Shown: piece after piece, positions 45,277 through 54,005 of the stretch
Position numbering within the stretch: the first letter of the stretch is position 1
Layout of the letters: the number at the start of each line of letters is the position of its first letter
From: Cellvibrio polysaccharolyticus
GTDB lineage: Bacteria > Pseudomonadota > Gammaproteobacteria > Pseudomonadales > Cellvibrionaceae
DNA length: 64,000 bases
Assembly (NCBI RefSeq): GCF_015182315.1
Contig: NZ_PRDL01000001.1
Location: forward strand, 744,001-808,000
Direction of reading: 5' to 3'
The notes under the pieces: generated by a model
Seen by the model: the letters and a program-made list of their open reading frames with translations, nothing else
What the model was told of the DNA's origin: nothing
The model's database searches: none
Translations under genes and position numbers: made by a program

Positions 45277-45348
45277 AACCGGCCGACCGGTTAAACTTCT
45301 GCGGTAATGTCTCTGACTGCCGCCCACCTCCAACGGGGTGGGCGGCAG
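45277..45348 (+). terminator. Tandem hairpins ending the gltBD operon
   Basis: First, AACCGG (45277-45282) and CCGGTT (45287-45292) pair around CCGA. Second, a perfect 12-bp stem CTGCCGCCCACC (45317-45328) with 45337-45348, followed by TTGTGTTTT. The second looks like a terminator with a loose T tract; the first could be an operator or a supporting hairpin. Confidence 0.6.
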
Positions 45349-45374
45349 TTGTGTTTTCGCGGGAGTGAAAAGTC

Positions 45375-46961
45375 ATGGTCAGTTTGTCTGGCGTCGCCGT
45401 GGAAGTTGCCGGCGGTATAGGTTTATTTTTACTCGGCATGAGTTTGATGACCGAGGGATTGAAAAATATGGCCGGCGAATCGGTGCGCAAGGCGCTGATG
45501 CGCTTTACCCGCAGCCCGCGTACCGGCGTATTAACCGGCCTGTTGGCCACGGTGGTTACCCAGTCTTCCAGTGCCACTATCATCATCACCGTGGGTTTTG
45601 TCGGCGCCGGTATGCTGGCTTACTCGCAAGCGTTGGGAGTGGTGCTGGGGGCCAGTGTTGGTACTACCTTTACCGGCTGGCTGGTGGCGATTGTCGGTTT
45701 CAAATTGCAGCTGGGGGCTATCGCCTCGGTGCTGATTCTGGTGGGCGCCTTGTTGCGATTATTCGGCGGCGCACGGCGCTCCGGGCTGGCTTATACGCTG
45801 GCCGGTTTTGGTCTGGTGTTTGTCGGCATCGTCAATTTGCAACAAGGCATGGCCGGTTTACAGGAGCATGTTGACCTCGGTTTTATCGCTGCCGATAACC
45901 TGGGCGGCAAGTTGATATTGATGCTGGTCGGCGTGGCCTTTACGCTGCTGACCCAATCCTCCACCGCCGGTGTGATTTCAACGCTGGCGGCGTTGCACAC
46001 CGGCATTGTGAATTTCGAACAGGCGGCGGCGCTGGTGGTCGGTATGAACGTAGGCACCACCTTCACCTCGGCCATCGCCACTATCGGCGGCAATGTGCAT
46101 GTTCGCCGCACCGGTTTCTCGCACGTCGTCTTCAACACGATTGTCAGCGGCTGCGCGATCTTTCTGATTACCCCTTATATTTTTCTCTGGCAAAGCTTGC
46201 TGCCGGATGTACCGCTTGCGGAAATCGCGCTGGTCAGTTTTCACACCTTGTTTAACCTGGTGGGGGTGATTTTGATTTTGCCTTTCATTGGCCAATACGC
46301 GCGTTTTATTGAGCGCTTGTTTCCCGAAAAGCCTGAGCAGCAGCAAACCTTGCTGGACAACAGCTTGCTCAAATACCCGGAGCTGGCGCTGGCCGAGGTG
46401 CAAAAATTGCTCGCCGGGCAAGCGCGTTTGCTGGCACAGCAACTGGTTTATATTCTCGGTGAGTCACCACGGGCTATATCGTTGGCCAATACCGGTGTGG
46501 CCCTGGCAGAAACCCGCCAATATCTTGATATGTTGCACCTCGACAGCAGTGCCGGAAAAGAGTGGGAGCGCTTGCTGGCGTGCATCCATTTGCTCGATCA
46601 CCTGCAACGCCTCTATGACCGCTGCCAGAATCAAAACGTGGTTCTGGTGTTGCATCATGGTGAAGAATTGCACTCCGCCCGCCTGATGCTTTTGCAGCTA
46701 ACCCAGGATTTGTTGCAGAAAGACAAACTTGACCCGCACCAGGCATCCTTGCTGGTGGAGCAACTTGAAAGCCAGGAAGACCACTTGCGAGAACTTACCA
46801 TGCAGCAAATTGCCCGCGGCAGTATTGAGTTGAAGCAGGGCATCAGTTTGATGGAAACCGGGCGCTGGATGCACCGCGTTGGCTGGCACCTTACCCGCAT
46901 CGAACATAATCTGGTGTTGCTCGACCCTATGCAAACCGCGGAATCAGCGGTTGCCAGGTAA
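45375..46961 (+). CDS. Na/Pi cotransporter family protein with PhoU-like tail
   Basis: Membrane protein of 528 residues of the NptA/YjbB type. The two internal repeats are clear: VVTQSSSATIIITVGFVGAG with GASVGTTFTGWL, and LLTQSSTAGVISTLAALHTG with GMNVGTTFTSAI. QSSS and QSST are the substrate-binding signatures. About eight hydrophobic segments fill residues 1-310; the last 200 residues are soluble and helical, like a PhoU domain. GGGAG precedes the ATG. It imports or exports phosphate with sodium. It lies between gltD and hemE, which I recall as neighbours in pseudomonads. It is the second phosphate transporter of the window. Confidence 0.88.
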   Translation: MVSLSGVAVEVAGGIGLFLLGMSLMTEGLKNMAGESVRKALMRFTRSPRTGVLTGLLATVVTQSSSATIIITVGFVGAGMLAYSQALGVVLGASVGTTFTGWLVAIVGFKLQLGAIASVLILVGALLRLFGGARRSGLAYTLAGFGLVFVGIVNLQQGMAGLQEHVDLGFIAADNLGGKLILMLVGVAFTLLTQSSTAGVISTLAALHTGIVNFEQAAALVVGMNVGTTFTSAIATIGGNVHVRRTGFSHVVFNTIVSGCAIFLITPYIFLWQSLLPDVPLAEIALVSFHTLFNLVGVILILPFIGQYARFIERLFPEKPEQQQTLLDNSLLKYPELALAEVQKLLAGQARLLAQQLVYILGESPRAISLANTGVALAETRQYLDMLHLDSSAGKEWERLLACIHLLDHLQRLYDRCQNQNVVLVLHHGEELHSARLMLLQLTQDLLQKDKLDPHQASLLVEQLESQEDHLRELTMQQIARGSIELKQGISLMETGRWMHRVGWHLTRIEHNLVLLDPMQTAESAVAR

Positions 46962-46978
46962 TGTCGGGTGACACCGGG

Positions 46979-46984
46979 TATAAT
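46979..46984 (+). promoter_or_regulatory. Probable -10 box of hemE
   Basis: A perfect TATAAT at 46979-46984 stands 35 bases upstream of the hemE start. The nearest -35-like TTGCCA (46951-46956) is 22 bases away, too far, so the -35 is weak or activator-dependent. Confidence 0.4.
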
Positions 46985-47019
46985 GCCGAATCTTATTGAA
47001 CTGTGTGCGGATGGGCCTG

Positions 47020-48084
47020 ATGACTGAATTGAAAAATGATCGCTTTCTGAGAGCTTTGTTGAAAGAGCCGGTTGATGTAACGCCGGTGTGGATGATGCGT
47101 CAGGCCGGTCGCTACCTGCCGGAATACCGGGCCAGCCGCGCCAAAGCCGGTGACTTTATGGGCTTGTGCACCAACCCCGAGCGGGCTTGCGAGGTTACCT
47201 TACAGCCACTGGAACGCTATCCGCTGGACGCCGCCATTCTTTTCTCCGACATCCTCACCATTCCCGATGCCATGGGTTTGGGTTTGTATTTCGAAACAGG
47301 CGAAGGCCCCAAATTCAGAAAGCCGGTGCGCACCGCGGCCGATATCAACGCCTTGAAAGTGATTAATCCCGAGCAGGACCTGCCTTACGTCACCGGCGCG
47401 GTTCGCACCATTCGTCGCGAATTGAATGGCCGTGTACCGCTGATCGGTTTTTCCGGCAGCCCCTGGACGCTGGCGACTTATATGATCGAAGGCGGCTCCA
47501 GCCGCGATTTCCGCCAGGCCAAACAAATGCTCTACAACCAGCCTGAGCAAATGCATCAGCTGCTGGATATTCTCGCTGACTCGGTAATTGCCTACCTGAA
47601 TGCCCAGATCCTCGCCGGTGCTCAGGCAGTGCAAATTTTTGATACCTGGGGCGGTGCCTTGTCGCATCAGGCGTATCAGGAGTTCTCTCTGCGCTACATG
47701 AAAAAAATTGTACAAGGCTTGTTACGCGAGAATGAAGGGCGTAGAGTGCCTGTTATTCTGTTTACCAAGGGCGGTGGTCAGTGGCTGGAGTTGATGGCCG
47801 ACACCGGTGCCGAGGCGTTAGGTTTGGACTGGACCACGGATATTGGTCTGGCCCGTCAGCGAGTCGGTCAGCGCGTTGCGCTGCAAGGTAATATGGACCC
47901 CACTATTTTGTATGCCAGCCCATCCCGCATCCGCGAAGAAGTTGGTAATATCCTCAAGTCCTACGGGCAGGGTAGTGGCCACGTATTTAATCTTGGTCAC
48001 GGTATTACACCCGAAGTTGACCCCGAACATGCGGGTGCCTTTATTCGTGCAGTCCATGATTTGTCGGCGGAATTTCATCGTTAA
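47020..48084 (+). CDS. hemE: Uroporphyrinogen decarboxylase
   Basis: Cytoplasmic haem-pathway enzyme that removes four carboxyl groups from uroporphyrinogen III. The start ATG 47020 gives MTELKNDRFLRALLKEPVDVTPVWMM, very close to E. coli HemE; an ATG-proximal extension to 46996 has no support. Conserved motifs: MRQAGRYLPEYR near residue 24-35, the active-site aspartate in FSDILTIPDAMG, GFSGSPWTLATYM and FTKGGG. 354 residues, the usual length, and no missing active-site residue seen. Confidence 0.97.
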   Translation: MTELKNDRFLRALLKEPVDVTPVWMMRQAGRYLPEYRASRAKAGDFMGLCTNPERACEVTLQPLERYPLDAAILFSDILTIPDAMGLGLYFETGEGPKFRKPVRTAADINALKVINPEQDLPYVTGAVRTIRRELNGRVPLIGFSGSPWTLATYMIEGGSSRDFRQAKQMLYNQPEQMHQLLDILADSVIAYLNAQILAGAQAVQIFDTWGGALSHQAYQEFSLRYMKKIVQGLLRENEGRRVPVILFTKGGGQWLELMADTGAEALGLDWTTDIGLARQRVGQRVALQGNMDPTILYASPSRIREEVGNILKSYGQGSGHVFNLGHGITPEVDPEHAGAFIRAVHDLSAEFHR

Positions 48085-48196
48085 TGTTGTGCTAATCGGT
48101 TACGCGGGAAAACTGGTGTCCTGGTCAACATTTGACTAAAATGGCGCATTACTCAATGGAACAATCCCCAACCCTGGTTGGAGATGGAGAGCAACG

Positions 48197-49579
48197 GTGG
48201 GAATCAAACAGGTAAAGCTCAATGTAAACGAGTTGACCATCGGCATGTATGTGTCGGGGCTGGATCGCCCATGGTCGCAAACTCCGTTTCCATTGCAAGG
48301 GTTTTACCTGCGTGATCTCGACGAGATCAATCGCATCAAGACCATCTGCAACCATGTCTACATTGATGTGGAAAAAGGCCGTGGCCCGGTCGCCGTCAAT
48401 CTCAAAACTATCAATAATGCCGCACGTACCGCCGCGCGCAAGCCTCGCCTGTCGCCGGCCCATGTGGTGGAGTCGGTAGCGCCGCTGAAAATTCAGCGAG
48501 AGCTTTACCGCGAAATTCAGCCGCTCGGCAAAGAAGTAAAGCGCGCTCGCCAGTTGCATCAAAAAGTGTACGGTGCCGTGGTTGAAGTGCTCGACTTGCT
48601 CGAAAAAAATCAGCTGCACAACACCTCTCTCGATGAAACCCGTCGTGTTGCCAGCGAAATGGTCGACAGCGTATTGCGCAATCCGGATGCCTTTACCTGG
48701 TTGTCCCGGGTGCAGGAAAAAGACGAATACACCTATAGCCATGCCTTGCGCTGCTCGGTGTGGGCGATTTTGTTTGGTCGTCATATCGGCTTGTCCAAGC
48801 GCGATCTCGATGTGCTGGCGCTGGCGGTGTTGCTGAAAGATGTTGGCAAGGTTTTGCTGGACAAGTCACTGCTGGAAAAAGCCGAACGCAACGCGCAGGA
48901 AGAAATTGATTATCGCGCGTTCGTTGAGCTGGGTGCGTCCATTCTCCGACAAACGCCCGGCGTAGAGCCGCGCGTTATCAGTGTGGTGAAAACCCATTGC
49001 GAACGCCTTAACGGGTCGGGTTTTCCGGCCGGTTTGCAAGGCGATAAAATTCCTTTGCTGGGCAAAATTGCCGGCATCGTTACCTTTTACGATTTCATCA
49101 CCAATCCACGTGGTTCACGCTATCCGATCGCGCCCTCACGTGCAGTTGCCCGTTTGTATGAGTTGCGCAACATCGACTATCAGGAAGAGCTGGTGGTTGA
49201 ATTTATTCGCGCCATCGGTTTGTATCCCACCGGTACGTTGGTCGAGTTAAGCACCGGCGAAGTGGCGGTGGTGGTTGAACAAAACTTTGAGCGTCGTTTG
49301 AAGCCCAAGGTCATGATCGTCGCCGATGCCATGAAAAATACCTTGCTGGAACCGGTACTGCTGGATTTGTCGGAAGACGACAAGCGCAAGCAGGCGCTGA
49401 TTGACTCCGGCAAGAAAACCCGCCGGGAAGTTGAAAAGGTAGAAATTGCCCGCGACCTTGAGCCGGGCACGCTGGAGATAGACATCACCGCCATTCGTGA
49501 CAGCTACCTGATGCAAAGCGAGCGCAAAGGCATCCTCGCGCTGTTTAGCAAAATCCAGCGCCGCGCTCGCGCTTCCTGA
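48197..49579 (+). CDS. DUF3391/HD-GYP protein with degenerate active site
   Basis: A 460-residue cytoplasmic protein starting at GTG 48197 (GGAGA upstream). The N-terminal DUF3391 domain (about 1-130) is followed by an HD-GYP-type domain (about 165-330). HD-GYP enzymes hydrolyse c-di-GMP, but here the metal ligands are mostly lost: HD is K214-D215, HHE is H267-C268-E269, GYP is G275-F276-P277, the HPxxG histidine is replaced (FVELG), and the following metal aspartate looks like Thr. H182, D215 and H267 remain. It is therefore probably a c-di-GMP binder or regulator, not an active phosphodiesterase. The C-terminal 130 residues are of the usual type. It stands between hemE and terC with its own terminator. 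Confidence 0.87.
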   Translation: MGIKQVKLNVNELTIGMYVSGLDRPWSQTPFPLQGFYLRDLDEINRIKTICNHVYIDVEKGRGPVAVNLKTINNAARTAARKPRLSPAHVVESVAPLKIQRELYREIQPLGKEVKRARQLHQKVYGAVVEVLDLLEKNQLHNTSLDETRRVASEMVDSVLRNPDAFTWLSRVQEKDEYTYSHALRCSVWAILFGRHIGLSKRDLDVLALAVLLKDVGKVLLDKSLLEKAERNAQEEIDYRAFVELGASILRQTPGVEPRVISVVKTHCERLNGSGFPAGLQGDKIPLLGKIAGIVTFYDFITNPRGSRYPIAPSRAVARLYELRNIDYQEELVVEFIRAIGLYPTGTLVELSTGEVAVVVEQNFERRLKPKVMIVADAMKNTLLEPVLLDLSEDDKRKQALIDSGKKTRREVEKVEIARDLEPGTLEIDITAIRDSYLMQSERKGILALFSKIQRRARAS

Positions 49580-49581
49580 TA

Positions 49582-49605
49582 GCTGTTGGCAACAGCGCCT
49601 TTTTT
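49582..49605 (+). terminator. Terminator after the HD-GYP gene
   Basis: GCTGTT (49582-49587) pairs with AACAGC (49591-49596); after three bases comes a run of six T. A second pairing, GGC with GCC directly abutting the T run, is also possible. Moderate stem, good T run. Confidence 0.55.
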
Positions 49606-49791
49606 ATCCTTCCGGCTGCGGCCTCATCGCACTTTATCTCTTCTGAATTTATTTCTTTCCCCATGCAGCAAAGCGCTTTGGCGGGCGCTAGAATAGAAGC
49701 GGCTCGCCGATTTGCGACGCAAAAAACGGTATTCAAAAATCCGGTTAGCGCTATGTCTTCTCTACTCCTTTCATTCTGATGGTATCAGTCT

Positions 49792-50547
49792 ATGATTTTT
49801 GATTGGCTTGCAAGTCCGGAGGCCTGGGTTGCGTTGGCAACACTGACCGCGCTGGAAATCGTTCTGGGTATCGACAACATTATTTTTATTTCCATTCTGG
49901 TGGGGCGTTTGCCTGCCCACCAGCGCGCCTTTGCCCGGCGAGTGGGTTTGTCGTTGGCAATGATTACCCGGTTGGGGTTGTTGTTTTCACTGGCGTGGAT
50001 TATGGGATTAACTGAACCCTGGTTCAGCGTACTCGGCGAGGAAATATCCGGGCGCGATATTATTTTGATTGGCGGCGGGTTATTCCTGTTGATGAAGGCA
50101 ACCCATGAAATTCACAACAGTGTTGAAGGTGAAGAGGAAAGCGTACAGCAGGTGGTAGCCGCGAATATGGGCATGGTGCTGGTGCAAATTGCCGTGCTGG
50201 ATATTGTCTTCTCGCTGGACTCGGTGATTACTGCGGTAGGCCTTGCTGACCATGTTTCGATTATGGCCATTGCCATTATTCTTGCGGTGCTGGTGATGTT
50301 GCTTTCAGCCAAAGCCATCGGCGATTTTGTCGATGCGCATCCGTCGATCAAGATTCTCGCGCTGTCGTTCCTGGTGGTGGTTGGCGTTATGCTGATTGTT
50401 GAAGGCTTCGACGTTCACGTACCCAAAGGTTACGTCTATTTTGCCATGGCCTTCTCGCTGGGCGTTGAGATGCTCAATATCAAAATGCGGAAAAGACGCG
50501 ATCCGGTGCGCTTGCGTAAAGCCTTGCATGATGAACCGGTAAAATAA
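49792..50547 (+). CDS. TerC family membrane protein
   Basis: A 251-residue membrane protein with about seven hydrophobic segments. The family motifs EIVLGIDNIIF (residues 23-33) and VLDIVFSLDSVITA carry the paired acidic/asparagine residues thought to bind metal. The family is linked to tellurite resistance and, more recently, to manganese export and metal loading of secreted proteins; which applies here cannot be told. No strong ribosome site precedes the ATG. A strong terminator follows directly. Confidence 0.88.
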   Translation: MIFDWLASPEAWVALATLTALEIVLGIDNIIFISILVGRLPAHQRAFARRVGLSLAMITRLGLLFSLAWIMGLTEPWFSVLGEEISGRDIILIGGGLFLLMKATHEIHNSVEGEEESVQQVVAANMGMVLVQIAVLDIVFSLDSVITAVGLADHVSIMAIAIILAVLVMLLSAKAIGDFVDAHPSIKILALSFLVVVGVMLIVEGFDVHVPKGYVYFAMAFSLGVEMLNIKMRKRRDPVRLRKALHDEPVK

Positions 50548-50587
50548 AAAAACCAGGCGCCAGCCTTAAGGTGGCGCCTGGTTTTTC
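50545..50587. terminator. Bidirectional terminator between the TerC gene and psd
   Basis: ACCAGGCGCCA (50552-50562) pairs with TGGCGCCTGGT (50572-50582), flanked by seven A on the left and five T on the right. The left arm starts at the TerC stop; the hairpin separates two convergent genes. Confidence 0.9.
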
Positions 50588-50607
50588 AAGTTTTTACTCG
50601 CTGAATT

Positions 50608-51468
50608 TCAGACCTGAACGGCGTTACCCATACCAACACCCATCACCGTGGGCGTGCCTGCTTCGTAGTGCGGGTCCCACTGCATGCGGTCTTTGGCGAA
50701 CAGAACCACGGCGGTAGAGCCAAGTTTGAACAATCCCATCTCGTCGCCTTTGGCCAGGCTGATGTTGCGATCCAGACCGCGGTAGCGAGTGGTTTCGATG
50801 TGACGTTTGAACGGCGCTACTTCGCCTGCCCAGACGGTTTCAATACCGGCCACAATCATCGCGCCGACCAATACCACCGCCATGGGGCCAATGTCAGTAT
50901 CGAAGATGGCGACTACACGCTCGTTACGTGAAAAAAGGCGAGGCACTTCCTGAGCGGTTGCGGTGTTAACGGAAAACAAATCACCGGGAATGGCCACCAT
51001 GGTGCGTAATACGCCGCTGTAAGGCATGTGCACGCGGTGGTAATCCCGCGGGGACAAATAAACGGTGGCAAAGCTGCCCTGATCAAACTCGGCCGCCAGT
51101 TCGGCGTCGCCACCCAGTAATTCGGTGGTGGTGTAGCTTTGGCCTTTGGCCTGGAAAATACGGCCGTTGACGATATCGCCCAGCTGGCTGATGGCGCCGT
51201 CGGCAGGTGAAACAATGCTGCTCGGGTTGCTGTCAATCGGGCGCGCGCCGTCTTTCAGGCGCCGGGTGAAGAAGTCGTTAAAGCTGGCATACGCGAGTGG
51301 ATTTTCTTCCTGCGCCAGTGACATATCCACGTTGTAGCGTTTCACAAACCAGTTGATAAAGGTGTTTTTGACCCAGGTGTTTTGTGTGCGTCCAAACCAG
51401 CCGGTCGCGCGGGACAGTGCATGCTGTGGTGTCAGGTGCTGTAACAGGCAGAAAAGCTTATCATTCAT
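50608..51468 (-). CDS. psd: Phosphatidylserine decarboxylase proenzyme
   Basis: Membrane-associated enzyme that makes phosphatidylethanolamine. The 286-residue proenzyme has the self-cleavage motif LGST with G250-S251; serine becomes the pyruvoyl group of the small alpha chain. The catalytic-triad regions SPADGAIS and YHRVHMPYSG are intact. Alternative cleavage sequences are not present elsewhere. It is transcribed alone on the minus strand, with its 5' end 140 bases from the divergent DUF45 gene. Confidence 0.96.
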   Translation of the reverse strand: MNDKLFCLLQHLTPQHALSRATGWFGRTQNTWVKNTFINWFVKRYNVDMSLAQEENPLAYASFNDFFTRRLKDGARPIDSNPSSIVSPADGAISQLGDIVNGRIFQAKGQSYTTTELLGGDAELAAEFDQGSFATVYLSPRDYHRVHMPYSGVLRTMVAIPGDLFSVNTATAQEVPRLFSRNERVVAIFDTDIGPMAVVLVGAMIVAGIETVWAGEVAPFKRHIETTRYRGLDRNISLAKGDEMGLFKLGSTAVVLFAKDRMQWDPHYEAGTPTVMGVGMGNAVQV

Positions 51469-51609
51469 AATGTTCAGTCATTCCGGGTCAAAGTAAACGG
51501 GATTTATCCAGTAAGGCCGCATGGTAACAAAAACCGTCTGCATTCGGACCGGGATGATGTTTTTTCGCAAGTGCCGGCGACATATTGTGGCCGGGCGGGA
51601 GTCAGTTAA

Positions 51610-52332
51610 TTGCACCTTGATAAAGAGATGGCGGATCGCCCCTTTCCGTTCGAATTCAGCATCGTTCGTTCGGCGAGGCGTCGCACCAGCAGTATTGAAA
51701 TTCGTAATGCCGAGGTCATCCTCAGAGCGCCGCCGGGGATCAGCGAAAAACAGTTGCTGATCTTCGTCGCCAAAAAGCAGCGCTGGATTCTGGAAAAAAT
51801 CGCCGAGCAAACCCGGCGTATCAATACCGTACCGGTGCGCGACTACCAGCAAGGCGGATGCTTTCCCTATCTGGATGGTGTTCTTACCTTGCAGATTGAG
51901 CAGGCCGCAGGGGCAGGTGTATTGCGGCAAGATAATTTTCTGCGCGTGCAGTTATCCCGCCGCAGCCGCCTGACCGACGAAGAGCAAACCCGACGGCTGG
52001 TGGCCGGTTGGTACCAGCAGCAGGCATTAACGCTGTTGACTGAACGAACCCACGCGCTGGCTGCCCGTATGGGACTGGTGGCGCGTAACGTTTCCGTTAA
52101 AGTCACGCGGTCGCGTTGGGGACAGTGCACCACCCGCGGGGATATCCAGTACAACTGGTATATTGTTCTGGCACCCGATGCGATAGTCGATTATCTTGTG
52201 GCGCACGAGGTGTGCCATTTGCGACATCACAATCACAGTGCGGCCTTCTGGTCACTGGTTGAGCAGGTTTGCCCCGAATGGCGACAGTCCCGCCAGTGGC
52301 TGCGTAATCAGGGCGCGCATCTGGTGTTGTAG
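51610..52332 (+). CDS. DUF45 (YgjP-like) zinc metallopeptidase
   Basis: A 240-residue protein of the DUF45/M48-like family. The zinc site is HEVCH (H199, E200, H203) with the third ligand H209 in HHNHSAAFW, i.e. HExxH-x5-H, and the family block RWGQCTTRGDIQYNWYIVLAP precedes it. The start is probably TTG 51610 with GGGAG eight bases upstream; an ATG at 51628 lacks a spaced ribosome site. The substrate is unknown in the family. It is divergent from psd. Confidence 0.83.
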   Translation: MHLDKEMADRPFPFEFSIVRSARRRTSSIEIRNAEVILRAPPGISEKQLLIFVAKKQRWILEKIAEQTRRINTVPVRDYQQGGCFPYLDGVLTLQIEQAAGAGVLRQDNFLRVQLSRRSRLTDEEQTRRLVAGWYQQQALTLLTERTHALAARMGLVARNVSVKVTRSRWGQCTTRGDIQYNWYIVLAPDAIVDYLVAHEVCHLRHHNHSAAFWSLVEQVCPEWRQSRQWLRNQGAHLVL

Positions 52333-52392
52333 TGTGTAGCGGGTGTTGTAAATAACAGCAGTATTTTTCTCTTTTCCGGTGAAGTAAATATC

Positions 52393-52764
52393 ATGACAGA
52401 CGAAGCGCTTGGCGAAGATCTCAGCGAAAACTTTGATCGCTTTATTGTCGAGGCCATTGAACATGGTTGCGTGTGGGCCTTGCAGGGCACCGATGGCTGG
52501 GCAGTATGCGAGTCGGAAACCCGCCCCAATGCCGACGTAATTCCCTTTTGGTCACGGGAGGATTTCGCCCGCCTGCACGCGCAGGATGACTGGGCTGAAT
52601 ACGTTCCGCTCGCTATTGATCTTGAAGAGTTTCTTGAAGATTGGCTGCCCGGCATGCATGAAGACGTAATCCTGGTGGGCATCAATTGGAACAGCCAACT
52701 GGAAGGCGAGGAGTTGGAGCCGCTGGATTTGCTGGAAGAGTTTGAACAGGAACTCGCGCCCTGA
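52393..52764 (+). CDS. DUF2750 family protein
   Basis: A 123-residue, very acidic cytoplasmic protein. The block CVWALQGTDGWAVCESETRPNADVIPFWSREDFAR fits DUF2750, a family of unknown function. GGTGAAG precedes the ATG. It ends 11 bases before the DUF4105 gene, with which it may be cotranscribed, and starts 60 bases after the metallopeptidase gene. Confidence 0.75.
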   Translation: MTDEALGEDLSENFDRFIVEAIEHGCVWALQGTDGWAVCESETRPNADVIPFWSREDFARLHAQDDWAEYVPLAIDLEEFLEDWLPGMHEDVILVGINWNSQLEGEELEPLDLLEEFEQELAP

Positions 52765-52775
52765 GTGGGTGAGCT

Positions 52776-53636
52776 ATGCCTTCCCGGCGCTTCCGGCTTC
52801 GCTTGGTGTTAATTTTTTTTGCCCTGGTGCTGTTGGTTGTGGTGGCGCTGGTGTTCCGGCTCACGCCCACCCATGAAGGCGAGTGGGGCGCGCTGCAAGG
52901 GCGAATCCCCACTATTACCAGCAGTGCGGAAGGGCAATACCACATTACCGGGATACGCGACTTTCGCTATCACCCGGATGCTTCGGTGGCCGAATCCCGT
53001 TATTTTGATGAGCAAATTGACCTCGCCGGGTTGCAACGCATCTGGCTGGGCATCTCCCATTTTGCGCCCATGGGGTTGGCGCACACGTTTCTGAGCTTTG
53101 AATTCTCCGATCAGCGTTTCCTGGTGGCCTCGGTTGAGGCGCGTCTCAATGCCTCCCAATCCTACAGTCCGCTCAAAGGCCTGTTGCGGCGTTACCACAA
53201 GATGATTGTGCTGGGGACAGAGGCCGATATTATCGGGCTGCGCTCGCATATTCGGCAGGAGCGGGTTTTGCTCTACCCGCTGCAACTCACACCGGAAGAG
53301 CAGCGCTATGTCCTGCGTGGCATCCTCAATGACGCCCAGGCGATAGAGCAGCAGCCGGCCTTTTACAACACCTTGCTGGATAACTGCTTAACCAATCTGG
53401 TCAAGCATGACCCGGACTTTCGCCACTGGTGGGGCCTTACTGATTACCGTCTGGTGTTGCCGGGTTTCTTTGATGGCCTGGCGTGGCAGCGGGGCTGGAT
53501 CAGTAATCAGTTGACCTTGGTCGAAGCGCGGCAACGTGCCGAAATCGACCCGGCCCACACACAACCTGCCGATAGCGCTTTTTCGGTGAAGATTCGTTCC
53601 GGTTGGAAGGTGGTGGGTGATGCTGGTTCACCCTGA
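52776..53636 (+). CDS. DUF4105 (Lnb-like) membrane-anchored protein
   Basis: A 286-residue protein with an N-terminal transmembrane segment (about 6-26) and a periplasmic DUF4105 domain. Typical features are the GISHFAPMGLAHTFLSFEF block, and FYNTLLDNCLTNLVKH, in which Cys and His/Asn resemble the NlpC-like active site proposed for this family. It lies next to DUF2750. The family includes the lipoprotein Lnb catalytic domain of some bacteria, an apolipoprotein N-acyltransferase; whether this one acts on lipoproteins is only inference. Start ATG follows GGGTGAG. Confidence 0.72.
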   Translation: MPSRRFRLRLVLIFFALVLLVVVALVFRLTPTHEGEWGALQGRIPTITSSAEGQYHITGIRDFRYHPDASVAESRYFDEQIDLAGLQRIWLGISHFAPMGLAHTFLSFEFSDQRFLVASVEARLNASQSYSPLKGLLRRYHKMIVLGTEADIIGLRSHIRQERVLLYPLQLTPEEQRYVLRGILNDAQAIEQQPAFYNTLLDNCLTNLVKHDPDFRHWWGLTDYRLVLPGFFDGLAWQRGWISNQLTLVEARQRAEIDPAHTQPADSAFSVKIRSGWKVVGDAGSP

Positions 53637-53669
53637 ACATCACGGCAGCAGCGGAGCGGGATGTCAGCC

Positions 53670-54005
53670 TTAAAACCCCTGGCGGGTCATTGGCGGTTCG
53701 GCGGAATCAAATAAATAATCGTGCAGAATATCAATCTGGTGTTGTTGAACATGTTGTTCGAGGCTCTTCAGCGAAGGCATCGCCGGGCAGTGCAGCTGAA
53801 TGGTGGCAGAAGCGTAATCGCCATTGACCAGTGCAAATATCGGAAGGCTGGCAGTCTGGCCATCGTTGGGCATAATTTGTAAAACGCAGAGATCAAAATC
53901 CATACAAAAGCGCATCAGCGTGGGATAGTTGGACTCCTGGCGGTCGAGAAAGCGGATTTCCCGGCAGCCGGCGATGTCATCTCTCTCTAGCAATTCTGTT
54001 GGCAT
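53670..54005 (-). CDS. Small protein of unknown function
   Basis: An 111-residue acidic protein with no family I recognise. It has no signal peptide or transmembrane segment; two hydrophobic strands (DLCVLQIMP, SLPIFALVNG) and a helical C-terminal part (PSLKSLEQHVQQHQIDILHDYL) suggest a small globular domain. CTCCT/AGGAG is well placed upstream of the ATG at 54005, which supports a real gene. It sits between the DUF4105 gene (convergent) and a LEA-type lipoprotein (divergent). Confidence 0.55.
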   Translation of the reverse strand: MPTELLERDDIAGCREIRFLDRQESNYPTLMRFCMDFDLCVLQIMPNDGQTASLPIFALVNGDYASATIQLHCPAMPSLKSLEQHVQQHQIDILHDYLFDSAEPPMTRQGF

